Positions 1 to 6,949 of a stretch of DNA of 10,797 nt are shown here, one piece after another; position 1 is the first letter of the stretch; each line of letters opens with the position of its first letter. The notes under the pieces were generated by a model. That model made no database searches, had not been told where the DNA came from, and saw only the letters and a list, made by a program, of their open reading frames with translations. A program made the position numbers and the translations under genes. The DNA comes from Phycisphaerales bacterium UBA6054 (GTDB lineage: Bacteria; Planctomycetota; Phycisphaerae; Phycisphaerales; UBA1924), in assembly GCA_002429045.1 (NCBI GenBank), contig DIYM01000033.1:1-10797 (forward strand). The letters are read 5' to 3'.

Positions 1-2865
1 CAGGGTGACGTCCAGAGCGTCGAGCCCCGCCTCGATCACCGAGCCGTCGCCCGCGTCATCGGCCGTGTAACGCATCCTGACCCGGTCGGACGGATCGACG
101 TAGTCGGCAACCCGGATGGTCTGCGGGATCCACCCCCCGCCGGTCCCGGCGCCGCTCGGGCCGACGACCTCGACGGTGGTCCAACTGGCGCCGTTGTCGT
201 TGGAGATCTCCACGGTGAACACATCAGCGTTGGGGGCGGCGCCGGCGGAGTTGGAGTACCACCGCGCGTAGGTGATGAACGCGTCGCCGTTGCTGGTCGT
301 GTCCAACGCGGGCGAGGTGAGCACGGTCGTTCCGCCGTCGACATCGGTGTTGGACCCGTCGGGCCCGTTGCCGGTGACGTAGCAGAGCCCGGACCCGTCG
401 TAGTCGTTCGCCGGAGCGCCGCGAGAGCCGCTCCCGCCGGGCACCGCGCGCTCCCAGCGCCCGGATCCGGCGTCGGGCGCATCGCCCGACACGGTCCAGC
501 CGGTGTCGGTCTGGAAGCTGTCGACGAAGGCCACGTTGAGTTCCCCGGTCTCGATCCGGAACGGATTGCCCGCCCCGCCCGTGGGCAGAGAAACGGTGCC
601 GGCCAGATCGCCCTCGGCCGAGATGTAGAACTCGATCTGCCCGTCGCACGTCGCGCCGGGCACCGTCGCCTCGAAGCCGCCGGTGCCGGTTTCGGCCATC
701 GTGACGGAGGTGAACGGCCCGCTCTGGGTGCGATAGTGGATCTCGACCGAGTCTGCAACGAGCGTGTCGATCCCCGGGAAGGTCATGGCTTCGACGTGCA
801 GCGGGGTTCCCGCGGGGATGAGGTCTGGCACATCGGTCAGCAGGTTCACCGCCAGGTACCCCTCGCCGAGCGGCGCGCTGGAGCCGATGGCGAAGGACTG
901 CGGGCCCTGGGGCACTTGCGTGCCGCGGATCTGGATCTGCCAGTCGCCCGGTGTCGGGTCGGACACGAAGACCTGCTCGATGTTGTTGAGGTGATCCTCC
1001 TGGGTCCGGACCGCGTCGGCGTTGGGATCGGCGGGGTTGAGCGTCCAGGGGTAGTGTCGGACGCCGTCGGGATCGATGACGATCAGATCGAGGTCGTTGA
1101 CCAGGGCCGTCGAGACGTTGGGCGTCGCGGCCGGGTCGTCCCAGGCGATCGTGATGTTCAGTTCCGAAGATCCGGGGGTGACGTTGGTGGTGAACGTCGT
1201 GACCCCCCCGCTGTCGACCGACCGCTCGTCGAAGGCGCCTCCGCGGGCGAAGTCGATCGAATCCATCGCGCGGATCGACCCGTAGCCCGACTGATAGTCC
1301 GGGCCGGGGTTGAGCACGTCGACGGCGCCCATGATCATGATGACCTTCATCAGTTGATTGGACGGGTCGCCCCAGGCGGGGTACATGTTGCGGAAGTCCT
1401 GGAGAATCAGGGCGCCGACGCCCGCGGCGGTGGGCGAGGCCATCGATGTCCCGCACGACACGCTGTACGCGGTGTCGGAGGAGGACGAGGTCGACGTCAC
1501 GCCCCCGTCGCCGCCCGACTGGCAGCCCGGCGCCGAGATGACCGGGCGGATGCGTCCGTCGTCCGAGGGACCCCAGCTCGAGAAGGTGGTCATCGTGTCG
1601 TTGTTGGAGTTCAGGGCGCCGACGGTGATCGCGTTCTTGTTGTTGCCGGGGGGCGGGGTGGTGCCGTAAGAATCCCCGCAGGCGTAGATGCGCTCGTTGC
1701 CCGCGGCCCAGAAGACCGTGATCGGTTCCCCGAGAGAGCCGCGGATCATGTTGTCGATGGTCGCGGCCATGACGCCGTAGTCGCCCTCGTAGCTGCAGGG
1801 GAACCCGTTGAGCCCCACGTTGGAGCCGATGGAGTTGTTGGAGATGTCGGCGCCCATGCTCAGCGCGACGCCGTAGTCGTCCTCTGTGTCACCGGGGTTG
1901 GTGTACAGAAATGTGCCAGAGCCGTCGAACTCGAAGCCGGCGCTGAGGAGCGTGACCCCCGGCGCCATCCCGCGGTGGTTGGAGATGACCGAGCCATCGC
2001 CGCCGATGGTGCCGGCGACGTGGGTGGCATGGTTGGCGGTCGGGGAGGAATCGATCACGGTCATCCGCCCGGAGAAGTCGTTGTGCGAGGCGCGTGCCGA
2101 GTCGCCGTCGTAGACGAAGACAGTCACGCCCGTGCCGTCGAGGTTGTGCGGCGCGGCCTGCGCCTCGTTCGCTTGGACACGGTCGCGGTTCGACGCGTTG
2201 AACGTGCCCATGCGGGGCAGCGGCGGCTCGACCCACTGGACGCGCTCATCGCCCGCCAGGCGACGGATCTCGCTGAGCGGTGCTTCGACGACGAGACCGT
2301 TGACGGACACGATCGTGTCACGGACCTCGCCGCCGTAGGAAGCGATCAACTCGTCCATCTCGGGCGAAGCCGCGTCCACATCGCGATGCAGCACCACGTA
2401 CGCCGCGACGACCGGGTTGCGCTCGGAAACCGAGGCGTCACCGCTCCGCGCGGTCGCGACGACCGCCCAGGAGGGCAGCTCGGCGTCGTTGAGCATGCGC
2501 GGGTGGGCCTTGTGCTCGAGCCGGATACGCTCGGCCTGCACTACACGGGCCGCGAGCCCATCGACATCGGCGTCCGCGTCGATGCGAGCGAAGTACGAGC
2601 CCCCGCCAAGCGGGGCCAGCAACTCGACACCGGTGTCGGCCAGACGTGCACGCTCGGCGGACGCGGGTGCTTCGGCGAAGTGGAGCACGACGCGGCGTGC
2701 GCTCTGGCCCGTCGCAGCCGCGCGGAGAACGTTCGCCGACGAGAGTCTCTCGGCCCGATCCAGCACCCCGCTGTTCTTCCACTCGACGGGGGCGCCGGAC
2801 GCCGAACCCGCGATCACCGTGAGAAGAACTGCAGCAACACCGCGCGACGTGAACATCCGTCCCAT
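1..2865 (-). CDS. Secreted KP-43-like subtilisin-family serine protease (S8), 3' end outside window
   Basis: The 955 visible codons run open to base 1, so the C-terminus is missing. A signal peptide (about residues 1-24, ending in SASG-A) is followed by a long prodomain (about 25-235) and the catalytic domain (about 240-550). The triad reads Asp253 (VFVYDGD), His279 (HATHVAGT) and Ser474 (GTSMASP), with oxyanion-hole Asn390 in WAAGNE. Residues about 555-660 match the beta-barrel that follows the catalytic domain in KP-43-type subtilases (ALVNDLDL, HLNNIEQVF). Next come an Ig-like stretch (about 660-765) and a jelly-roll or MAM-like module (about 770-955). The first ATG is chosen because AAAGG lies 8 nt before it; the second ATG, at 2856, is too far from that site. 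The His motif is HATH rather than the usual HGTH. The expected role is extracellular endopeptidase; the substrate is unknown. Family assignment is firm. A dockerin tail beyond base 1 is only a guess. Confidence 0.93.
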   Translation of the reverse strand, partial: MGRMFTSRGVAAVLLTVIAGSASGAPVEWKNSGVLDRAERLSSANVLRAAATGQSARRVVLHFAEAPASAERARLADTGVELLAPLGGGSYFARIDADADVDGLAARVVQAERIRLEHKAHPRMLNDAELPSWAVVATARSGDASVSERNPVVAAYVVLHRDVDAASPEMDELIASYGGEVRDTIVSVNGLVVEAPLSEIRRLAGDERVQWVEPPLPRMGTFNASNRDRVQANEAQAAPHNLDGTGVTVFVYDGDSARASHNDFSGRMTVIDSSPTANHATHVAGTIGGDGSVISNHRGMAPGVTLLSAGFEFDGSGTFLYTNPGDTEDDYGVALSMGADISNNSIGSNVGLNGFPCSYEGDYGVMAATIDNMIRGSLGEPITVFWAAGNERIYACGDSYGTTPPPGNNKNAITVGALNSNNDTMTTFSSWGPSDDGRIRPVISAPGCQSGGDGGVTSTSSSSDTAYSVSCGTSMASPTAAGVGALILQDFRNMYPAWGDPSNQLMKVIMIMGAVDVLNPGPDYQSGYGSIRAMDSIDFARGGAFDERSVDSGGVTTFTTNVTPGSSELNITIAWDDPAATPNVSTALVNDLDLIVIDPDGVRHYPWTLNPADPNADAVRTQEDHLNNIEQVFVSDPTPGDWQIQIRGTQVPQGPQSFAIGSSAPLGEGYLAVNLLTDVPDLIPAGTPLHVEAMTFPGIDTLVADSVEIHYRTQSGPFTSVTMAETGTGGFEATVPGATCDGQIEFYISAEGDLAGTVSLPTGGAGNPFRIETGELNVAFVDSFQTDTGWTVSGDAPDAGSGRWERAVPGGSGSRGAPANDYDGSGLCYVTGNGPDGSNTDVDGGTTVLTSPALDTTSNGDAFITYARWYSNSAGAAPNADVFTVEISNDNGASWTTVEVVGPSGAGTGGGWIPQTIRVADYVDPSDRVRMRYTADDAGDGSVIEAGLDALDVTL

Positions 2866-2873
2866 GCGTAAAG

Positions 2874-2878
2874 CCTTT
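2874..2878 (-). promoter_or_regulatory. Ribosome binding site of the subtilase gene
   Basis: AAAGG on the minus strand sits 8 nt before the ATG at 2865 and 17 nt before the in-frame ATG at 2856. It therefore favours the longer start, by three residues. No stop codon interrupts the frame just upstream, so this site plus the signal peptide define the start. Confidence 0.55.
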
Positions 2879-2885
2879 CGATTGA

Positions 2886-2899
2886 GCCGCAGAAGCGGC
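2886..2899 (-). repeat. Small hairpin in subtilase leader
   Basis: A perfect 5-bp inverted repeat (GCCGC/GCGGC) with a 4-nt loop lies 20 nt before the subtilase start, just upstream of its Shine-Dalgarno site. A second 5-bp dyad (GATCG, 5-nt spacer, CGATC) lies at 2905-2919. They may be leader RNA structures or operator half-sites; short GC-rich dyads also arise by chance. Confidence 0.25.
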
Positions 2900-2955
2900 G
2901 TTGCGATCGGGTTTCGATCTGATCCTGGCACCCTCGTCCGAGAACCGGACGCGGG

Positions 2956-2985
2956 AAAACGCCCCGCGCCTCTCAGACGCGGGGC
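2956..2985 (-). terminator. Intrinsic terminator after the propeller-like gene
   Basis: On the minus strand, 8-bp GC arms (GCCCCGCG at the 5' side, CGCGGGGC at the 3' side; plus-strand 2978-2985 and 2961-2968) enclose a 9-nt loop and are followed by GTTTTC. The hairpin begins 87 nt after the stop at 3073 and lies before the subtilase start at 2865. The subtilase should therefore use its own promoter in the roughly 90 bp that remain. I see no convincing -10/-35 pair there. Confidence 0.7.
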
Positions 2986-3072
2986 ATCGATCGGTCCGCA
3001 CGGAACACCCGACCGGTTGCATTTTCAGACCAAGAGGTCCGATCATGTCTTATGTTATTGACAAGGAATCAC

Positions 3073-4644
3073 TTATGGGCATCCCGCGTTGTAGAGCGCG
3101 ATGTAGGCCGCGATGTCAAAGAAGTTGAACGCCCCGAACGGCGCGGCCAGGTCGGCGGCGGGGTCCATCGCGGTGTACAGGCTGATGTACTCGACGATAT
3201 CAAAGAAGTTCAGCACACCGAAGGGGGGCGCCAGGTCGGCCGGGCACGGATCGCACACGAACTTCTGGATCGGCTCGCCCTGGACCGCCCGGAGCTCGGC
3301 CTGCTGCGGGTTCGGCATCTCGACCGCCTGCACCGGGATCTGCAGCCGGCGCGGCCGCACGCTCAACTCACGCAAGTCGGGCGTGGCCGGGCACTCCCCG
3401 TCCCCGGACGCGGTGGTCCGGGCCAACAGCACGTCGTGCAAGCCGCCCACGGTGCCCGAGTTCGGGAACACCTCGCCGCCAAGCAACGGGCCGCGCTCGT
3501 CGCCCACCTGCGGGATCGCCGACGTCCCGCGCCCGTCCTCGACGTCCGAGACGTAGGCCCAATCGAGCAGCCCGCTGGACGCGTCGAAGCTCCACATCGC
3601 CGGGGACACGGTGCCCGCGGCGCTCACCGTCGTGCCCGACGCCAGCATCTTGCCGTCCGGACGCAACTCGAGCGACGAGTACGCGGCGTCGAAGAACGCG
3701 CCGGGGTTGACCACCGCGTTGGCGGCGAGCGGACCGCCTGCGCCGGGCTCGACCACCACGTGCGCCGAGAGCGATCCGAACACAGGATCAGCGACCCGGG
3801 CCGTGACGACCACCTCGCCCCTCCCGTTGATCTCGATGCTTGTCCCCTCGGTCCGCCCCGCGTCGTCGTTGTCCGCGATGCTCAGCTCGTACGCGTTGAA
3901 CCAGATCGGCGCGCCCGCCGGGGTGAACGCGGCGATCAGCAGCTCGGACTCGGGCGTGAAGCCCGCAGCGTCCACTCTGATGCTGCCGACCGCATAGATC
4001 CGGCCCGATGCGGGATCGACCGCGACATCAAAGAAGCGCCCGTCGAACGCCGGGGCGTCCACCGTCAGGTATCTCCAGTGGAAGACCGGGAGACCCGACG
4101 CGTTGTCGAAGCGCAGCAGTGTCGGCTGCGTGCCCGCGGCGCTGCTCTCGATCGTCGCGGCCACAAGCCCCGTCTGCCCGTCCAGCTCCATGCCCAGGTT
4201 CTCGCCGAGACTGGTGATCGGGTAACGCCACGCGAACGGGAGCCCGCCCGCGAACGGGTCGAGCTTGTGCAAGACGATGTCGCTCACCGGGGCCCCCGGG
4301 CCCGGGCGTGACTGCTGGAGCTGAAGAAACGCAGAATCGGCTGGGTCCTGGCGGACCGCGATCAGCGACCCGAGCTCGGACGCCGGGTCCTCGATGATCA
4401 GGCTGAGGAAGGGAATCCCGTCCGCATCGGTCGCGAGGAAGTACCCGTCCAACGCGAGCCCAGCGGTGTCGAAGCCGATCCCCCCCACCTCGATGATGTC
4501 CGCGGAATCGGTCAGCGTGAGATCGTTCCCGAACTCACGCGCCTCGGCCGGTTCGCCGATGTGGTGCGCGAAAGGCTGCGCGACGCCGGCCGTACCGGTC
4601 GCCGCGAACAAGGCCGAAACCAGTGTTCTCTGCTTGGTGTTCAT
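3073..4644 (-). CDS. Exported beta-propeller-like protein with C-terminal GC-type dockerin
   Basis: This 523-residue protein has a signal peptide (about 1-22, cleavage probably near GVA-QP). A beta-rich body (about 35-415) contains loosely repeated blades of the kind seen in SBBP or delta-60 repeat proteins: VAVDPASGRIYAVGSIRV (208-225), a TSIEINGRGEVVV stretch (268-280) and SSLELRPDGKMLASGTTV (323-340). These alternate with segments such as AAFTPAGAPIWFNAYE. A linker with Cys464 leads to two dockerin-like repeats (467-523) ending GCP. The frame continues upstream to an ATG at 4884, but the start at 4644 is preferred: AGGGAG lies 6 nt before it and the signal peptide begins there, whereas the longer start would run back through a palindrome and into the neighbouring gene. 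No enzymatic motif is visible. It is probably a surface or secreted scaffold or binding protein; the propeller call is tentative and the dockerin call firm. Confidence 0.88.
   Translation of the reverse strand: MNTKQRTLVSALFAATGTAGVAQPFAHHIGEPAEAREFGNDLTLTDSADIIEVGGIGFDTAGLALDGYFLATDADGIPFLSLIIEDPASELGSLIAVRQDPADSAFLQLQQSRPGPGAPVSDIVLHKLDPFAGGLPFAWRYPITSLGENLGMELDGQTGLVAATIESSAAGTQPTLLRFDNASGLPVFHWRYLTVDAPAFDGRFFDVAVDPASGRIYAVGSIRVDAAGFTPESELLIAAFTPAGAPIWFNAYELSIADNDDAGRTEGTSIEINGRGEVVVTARVADPVFGSLSAHVVVEPGAGGPLAANAVVNPGAFFDAAYSSLELRPDGKMLASGTTVSAAGTVSPAMWSFDASSGLLDWAYVSDVEDGRGTSAIPQVGDERGPLLGGEVFPNSGTVGGLHDVLLARTTASGDGECPATPDLRELSVRPRRLQIPVQAVEMPNPQQAELRAVQGEPIQKFVCDPCPADLAPPFGVLNFFDIVEYISLYTAMDPAADLAAPFGAFNFFDIAAYIALYNAGCP
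3076..3246 (-). other. GC-type dockerin domain of the propeller-like protein
   Basis: This segment encodes residues 467-523. Two repeats each carry a 13-residue loop, DLAPPFGVLNFFD and DLAAPFGAFNFFD, followed by a short helix (IVEYISLY, IAAYIALY). Cys467 and Cys522 bracket the domain and could form a disulfide. Compared with classical dockerin loops, the ligand positions 3 and 5 are Ala and Pro. Confidence 0.85.
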
Positions 4645-4650
4645 GACTGT

Positions 4651-4656
4651 CTCCCT
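4651..4656 (-). promoter_or_regulatory. Ribosome binding site deciding the 4644 start
   Basis: AGGGAG on the minus strand, 6 nt before ATG 4644, marks the true start within a longer open frame that reaches back to 4884. Confidence 0.75.
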
Positions 4657-4658
4657 GT

Positions 4659-4672
4659 GTCGTGAGTCGTGA
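4659..4672 (-). repeat. Tandem 7-bp direct repeat in leader
   Basis: TCACGAC occurs twice head to tail on the minus strand, 14 nt before the start of the propeller-like gene and just upstream of its Shine-Dalgarno site. It could be a regulator site or chance. No promoter elements are recognisable near it. Confidence 0.25.
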
Positions 4673-4728
4673 GAAGAACCAGAGAGAGTCAGCGGCATGC
4701 AGCGTCGGTCGTCACGCGAACCCGCCGC

Positions 4729-4745
4729 GTTTCGGGAGACGAAAC
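4729..4745. repeat. 6-bp hairpin next to the long palindrome
   Basis: Arms GTTTCG and CGAAAC (4729-4734, 4740-4745) flank a 5-nt loop. The structure lies directly downstream, in minus-strand sense, of the palindrome at 4749-4780. Together they form a double hairpin in the gap between two dockerin-protein genes. Confidence 0.4.
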
Positions 4746-4748
4746 AGG

Positions 4749-4780
4749 CAGAGGGCGCCCCCCGCGGGGGGCGCCCTCTG
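4749..4780 (-). terminator. Perfect 32-bp palindrome, probable terminator of the beta-helix gene
   Basis: Bases 4749-4764 are the exact reverse complement of 4765-4780, with no spacer. As RNA this gives a very stable GC stem of about 14 bp closed by a 4-nt loop. It begins 28 nt after the stop at 4808 on the minus strand, the position expected of a terminator, but no U-tract follows. It could be an atypical intrinsic terminator, a 3'-end stabiliser, or a protein-binding palindrome active on both strands. Confidence 0.6.
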
Positions 4781-4807
4781 TATCGAGAACGGGCCGCCAA
4801 GCCCGGA

Positions 4808-6775
4808 TCAGGGGCATCCGGTGTTGAACAGAGCGATGTACCCGGCGATGTCGAAGAAGTTGATGGTGCCGATCGGTTCAGCAAGGTCGGCCGCGGGGTC
4901 GCCCGCGTTGAACAACGCGATGTACGCCGCGAGATCGAAGAAGTTCAGCGAGCCGAACGGCTCCGCGAGGTCGGCCTGGCTGCACGCCGAGACCGTGGTG
5001 CCCTGGAACTCGGCGGCGCCGATGTCGACGATGGGGTTGAAACCGTCGCTGACGCCTGAATCGGGCGTGCCGGTGTCGTCGGCGAAGCGTGGTTGGGCGT
5101 AGAAGTCAGCGAGCACGTCCGGGCTGACGGCCGGCGAGTTGCCCGCGTCGATCGCGGGCGAGCCGGGCATGAGGTTCACGTTGTCATCGAGGTCACCGGC
5201 GATGTTGTTGCCGCCGTCCGCGTCCACGAACATCGGGTCTTCGTCGCTGTTGTTCGCGCCGGGGGGCGGGGGCGCCAGCACGCCGAGTTGACCGACGATG
5301 GACCGGTTCAGGCTGAACGACGCGCTCGGGTTCACGAACAGGTTGTTGTTCTGCCCGCTCACGCTGGCCAGATCGTTGTTCCAGAGGATGGAGTTGGTGA
5401 TCGCGGACGTCGCGCCGAGGTCGAAGAACCCGGCGCTGATCGTGCCGGCGCTGGTGTTGTTGACGATCGTCGAGTTGTTGATGATCAGTGTGTGGTTGAA
5501 CGCGCGGTTGTAGATCGTCGAAGAAATCGACTGCGCGACGTTCCCCGAGAAGAGGCAGGTGTCGACGACCAGGGTGCCCCCGCTGCTGTTCCCGTTGTTG
5601 GTGTACATCAGCGCGCTGGCGCCGTTGGTGCTGATCCCGGTGAGGGCCGTGTTCTGATAGAAACCGGATCGGAAGATCTCGACGAAGCCGCTGGTGGCGA
5701 CGTACACGCCGCCGCTGAGCCCGCCCTCGTTGCCGATGAACGTGCAGCCCTCGATGCGGACCTGGTCGCCCCCGCCCGCTTCGACGAAGATCGCACCGCC
5801 CGCGCCCGAGGTGGCGCCGGCGGGTGCGACCGCGTTGAAGCGGAAGTCGGTGTCGCTGATCAGCACGATGCCGGCGTCGACCAGCTCGATCGCACCGCCG
5901 CGGGTGAAGGCGTTGTTTTCGCGGAACACGCAATCGTCGATGTCGATGTTGTCGCCCGAGGAGATACCCGCGCCCGCATCGCTCGCCGAGTTGTTCACGA
6001 ACTCCGAGTCGTCGATGAACGTGAACTCGTCCGGTGCCGCGTTCGCGAGCCGGATCGCCCCGCCGAGCGACCCGCTGCTGTTCATCTCGAACACGCATCC
6101 GTCGATGTCGAGGTGATCGTTGGAGGAGATCGCGCCACCGAACATGCCGGCCGAGTTGTCTGAGAAAGTGGAATCTTCGATGTGCACGAGCGTGGAGCCG
6201 AGGGCGCTGAAGACCCCGACCCCGCCGCCGCTCGCGGACGCGTTGTTGTCGATGACGCAGAGCTGTCGGAGGGTGGGGCTGGCGTTGTTGATCAGGATTC
6301 CGCCGCCGAGGCTACGCAGACCGCCGGCGTCCGCGTTCCCGCCGGTGATGGTGACGCCGTCGAGCACGGTCGCGGGCCCGGCGTTGAGGAAGGTGACGAC
6401 GTGGTACACCCGATCGCCGGACGGCAGGTTCCCGTCGAGGACGGTCTCGAACTCTCTGGGGTCTCCGCGTTCTTCGAGCCGTTCTTCGCGTCCCTCGAAG
6501 CCGCCGTAGACCTCGACATCATCGGGGATCGAGAAGGTCGCGTCTCGCCCCGACGGGCTGACCGGCGAGTAGGTGCCTTTGGCGATCCAGATCTGGTCAT
6601 CTGCGCGGGCGGCCGCGAGCGCGTCTTCGAGCGTGTTGAACGCGCGGTCCCAGCTGCGCCCGTCCCCGCCCGGTGCGGCCGAGACATCGACAAAGACGAT
6701 CGCGCCGAACGATTGCCCGGCGAGGATGGAGATGCAGCACGCAGCGGCCAGGTGTCCGATAACACGAGAGTTCAT
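4808..6775 (-). CDS. Exported right-handed beta-helix protein, choice-of-anchor-Q-like end, C-terminal GC-type dockerin
   Basis: This 655-residue protein begins with a signal peptide (about 1-24, SFGA). A cap typical of bacterial parallel beta-helix proteins follows (about 25-70: VDVSAAPGGDG, SWDRAFNTLEDALAAA, IWIAKGTYSP). About eight coils then carry the GGA[IV] ... FxxN pattern of chlamydial polymorphic membrane proteins, at roughly 25-35 residue spacing (about 155-375). An Asn/Ser-rich stretch includes STIVNNT and SILWNN. Residues about 510-590 (DEDPMFVD, NLMPGSPAIDAGN, DIGAAEFQ) match the choice-of-anchor Q region. The last 58 residues are a two-repeat dockerin ending GCP. An in-frame ATG exists at 6901, but the 6775 start is chosen because AAGGGG lies 5 nt before it and the signal peptide follows; the longer frame runs back to the lpdA terminator. 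No lyase or hydrolase catalytic residues are evident. A surface adhesin or polysaccharide-binding role is inference. Confidence 0.92.
   Translation of the reverse strand: MNSRVIGHLAAACCISILAGQSFGAIVFVDVSAAPGGDGRSWDRAFNTLEDALAAARADDQIWIAKGTYSPVSPSGRDATFSIPDDVEVYGGFEGREERLEERGDPREFETVLDGNLPSGDRVYHVVTFLNAGPATVLDGVTITGGNADAGGLRSLGGGILINNASPTLRQLCVIDNNASASGGGVGVFSALGSTLVHIEDSTFSDNSAGMFGGAISSNDHLDIDGCVFEMNSSGSLGGAIRLANAAPDEFTFIDDSEFVNNSASDAGAGISSGDNIDIDDCVFRENNAFTRGGAIELVDAGIVLISDTDFRFNAVAPAGATSGAGGAIFVEAGGGDQVRIEGCTFIGNEGGLSGGVYVATSGFVEIFRSGFYQNTALTGISTNGASALMYTNNGNSSGGTLVVDTCLFSGNVAQSISSTIYNRAFNHTLIINNSTIVNNTSAGTISAGFFDLGATSAITNSILWNNDLASVSGQNNNLFVNPSASFSLNRSIVGQLGVLAPPPPGANNSDEDPMFVDADGGNNIAGDLDDNVNLMPGSPAIDAGNSPAVSPDVLADFYAQPRFADDTGTPDSGVSDGFNPIVDIGAAEFQGTTVSACSQADLAEPFGSLNFFDLAAYIALFNAGDPAADLAEPIGTINFFDIAGYIALFNTGCP
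4811..4984 (-). other. GC-type dockerin domain of the beta-helix protein
   Basis: The segment encodes the last 58 residues. Loops DLAEPFGSLNFFD and DLAEPIGTINFFD are followed by near-identical helices (LAAYIALFN, IAGYIALFN). Cys at the start and in the final GCP bracket the domain. This is the most regular internal duplication of the four tails. Confidence 0.87.
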
Positions 6776-6780
6776 GGTCG

Positions 6781-6786
6781 CCCCTT
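6781..6786 (-). promoter_or_regulatory. Ribosome binding site deciding the 6775 start
   Basis: AAGGGG on the minus strand lies 5 nt before ATG 6775. It selects this start over the in-frame ATG at 6901. Confidence 0.75.
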
Positions 6787-6794
6787 CGTTGACG

Positions 6795-6810
6795 CCTGCG
6801 TGATCGCAGG
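6795..6810 (-). repeat. Hairpin in the beta-helix gene leader
   Basis: A perfect 6-bp inverted repeat (CCTGCG/CGCAGG) with a 4-nt loop lies 19 nt before the start of the beta-helix gene. It occupies the same relative position as the hairpin before the subtilase gene (2886-2899). Confidence 0.35.
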
Positions 6811-6901
6811 GCGGTGCGGTGAAACAGGGGCGTATCGTCGCCGAGTCCGGAAAAGGCGCCCCCCACGAACCACAACGTACGCATCGGGCGGCACCGATCA
6901 A

Positions 6902-6926
6902 ACAAAAACCGCCCGTTCGGGCGGTT
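6902..6926 (-). terminator. Rho-independent terminator of lpdA
   Basis: On the minus strand AACCGCCCG pairs with CGGGCGGTT (9 bp, minimal loop), followed by a TTTTTGTTT tract. The hairpin starts 23 nt after the lpdA stop at 6950. This is the clearest classical terminator in the window, and it separates lpdA from the beta-helix gene. Confidence 0.92.
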
Positions 6927-6949
6927 GTGTGTTTGGTTGCGCGTGCTTG

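Noticed and set aside
224..1456. 410-codon minus-strand frame inside the subtilase gene
   Set aside because: It is an out-of-frame, Arg-rich shadow. The in-phase frame carries GTSMASP and the other S8 motifs.
736..2871. 711-codon open frame on the plus strand opposite the subtilase
   Set aside because: It is antisense to a gene with a full catalytic triad. Its product is Arg/Val/Asp-rich with no motif, typical of stop-poor antisense frames in GC-rich DNA.
3058..3063. Perfect TTGACA hexamer on the plus strand
   Set aside because: No -10 element lies 16-19 bp downstream, and transcription would run antisense into the 3073-4644 gene.
3045..3128. 27-codon plus-strand ORF with AGAGG 7 nt before its ATG, in an AT-rich patch
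   Set aside because: More than half of it is antisense to the dockerin end of the propeller-like gene. The C-terminal part is Arg/Cys noise and there is no other support.
3052..4311. 419-codon plus-strand frame opposite the propeller-like gene, and a 356-codon frame at 5093-6163 opposite the beta-helix gene
   Set aside because: Both are Arg/Val/Asp-rich antisense shadows without signal peptide, Shine-Dalgarno site or recognisable domain.
4645..4884. 80-residue N-terminal extension of the propeller-like gene
   Set aside because: The extension crosses the palindrome and overlaps the end of the beta-helix gene. The Shine-Dalgarno site and signal peptide are at 4644.
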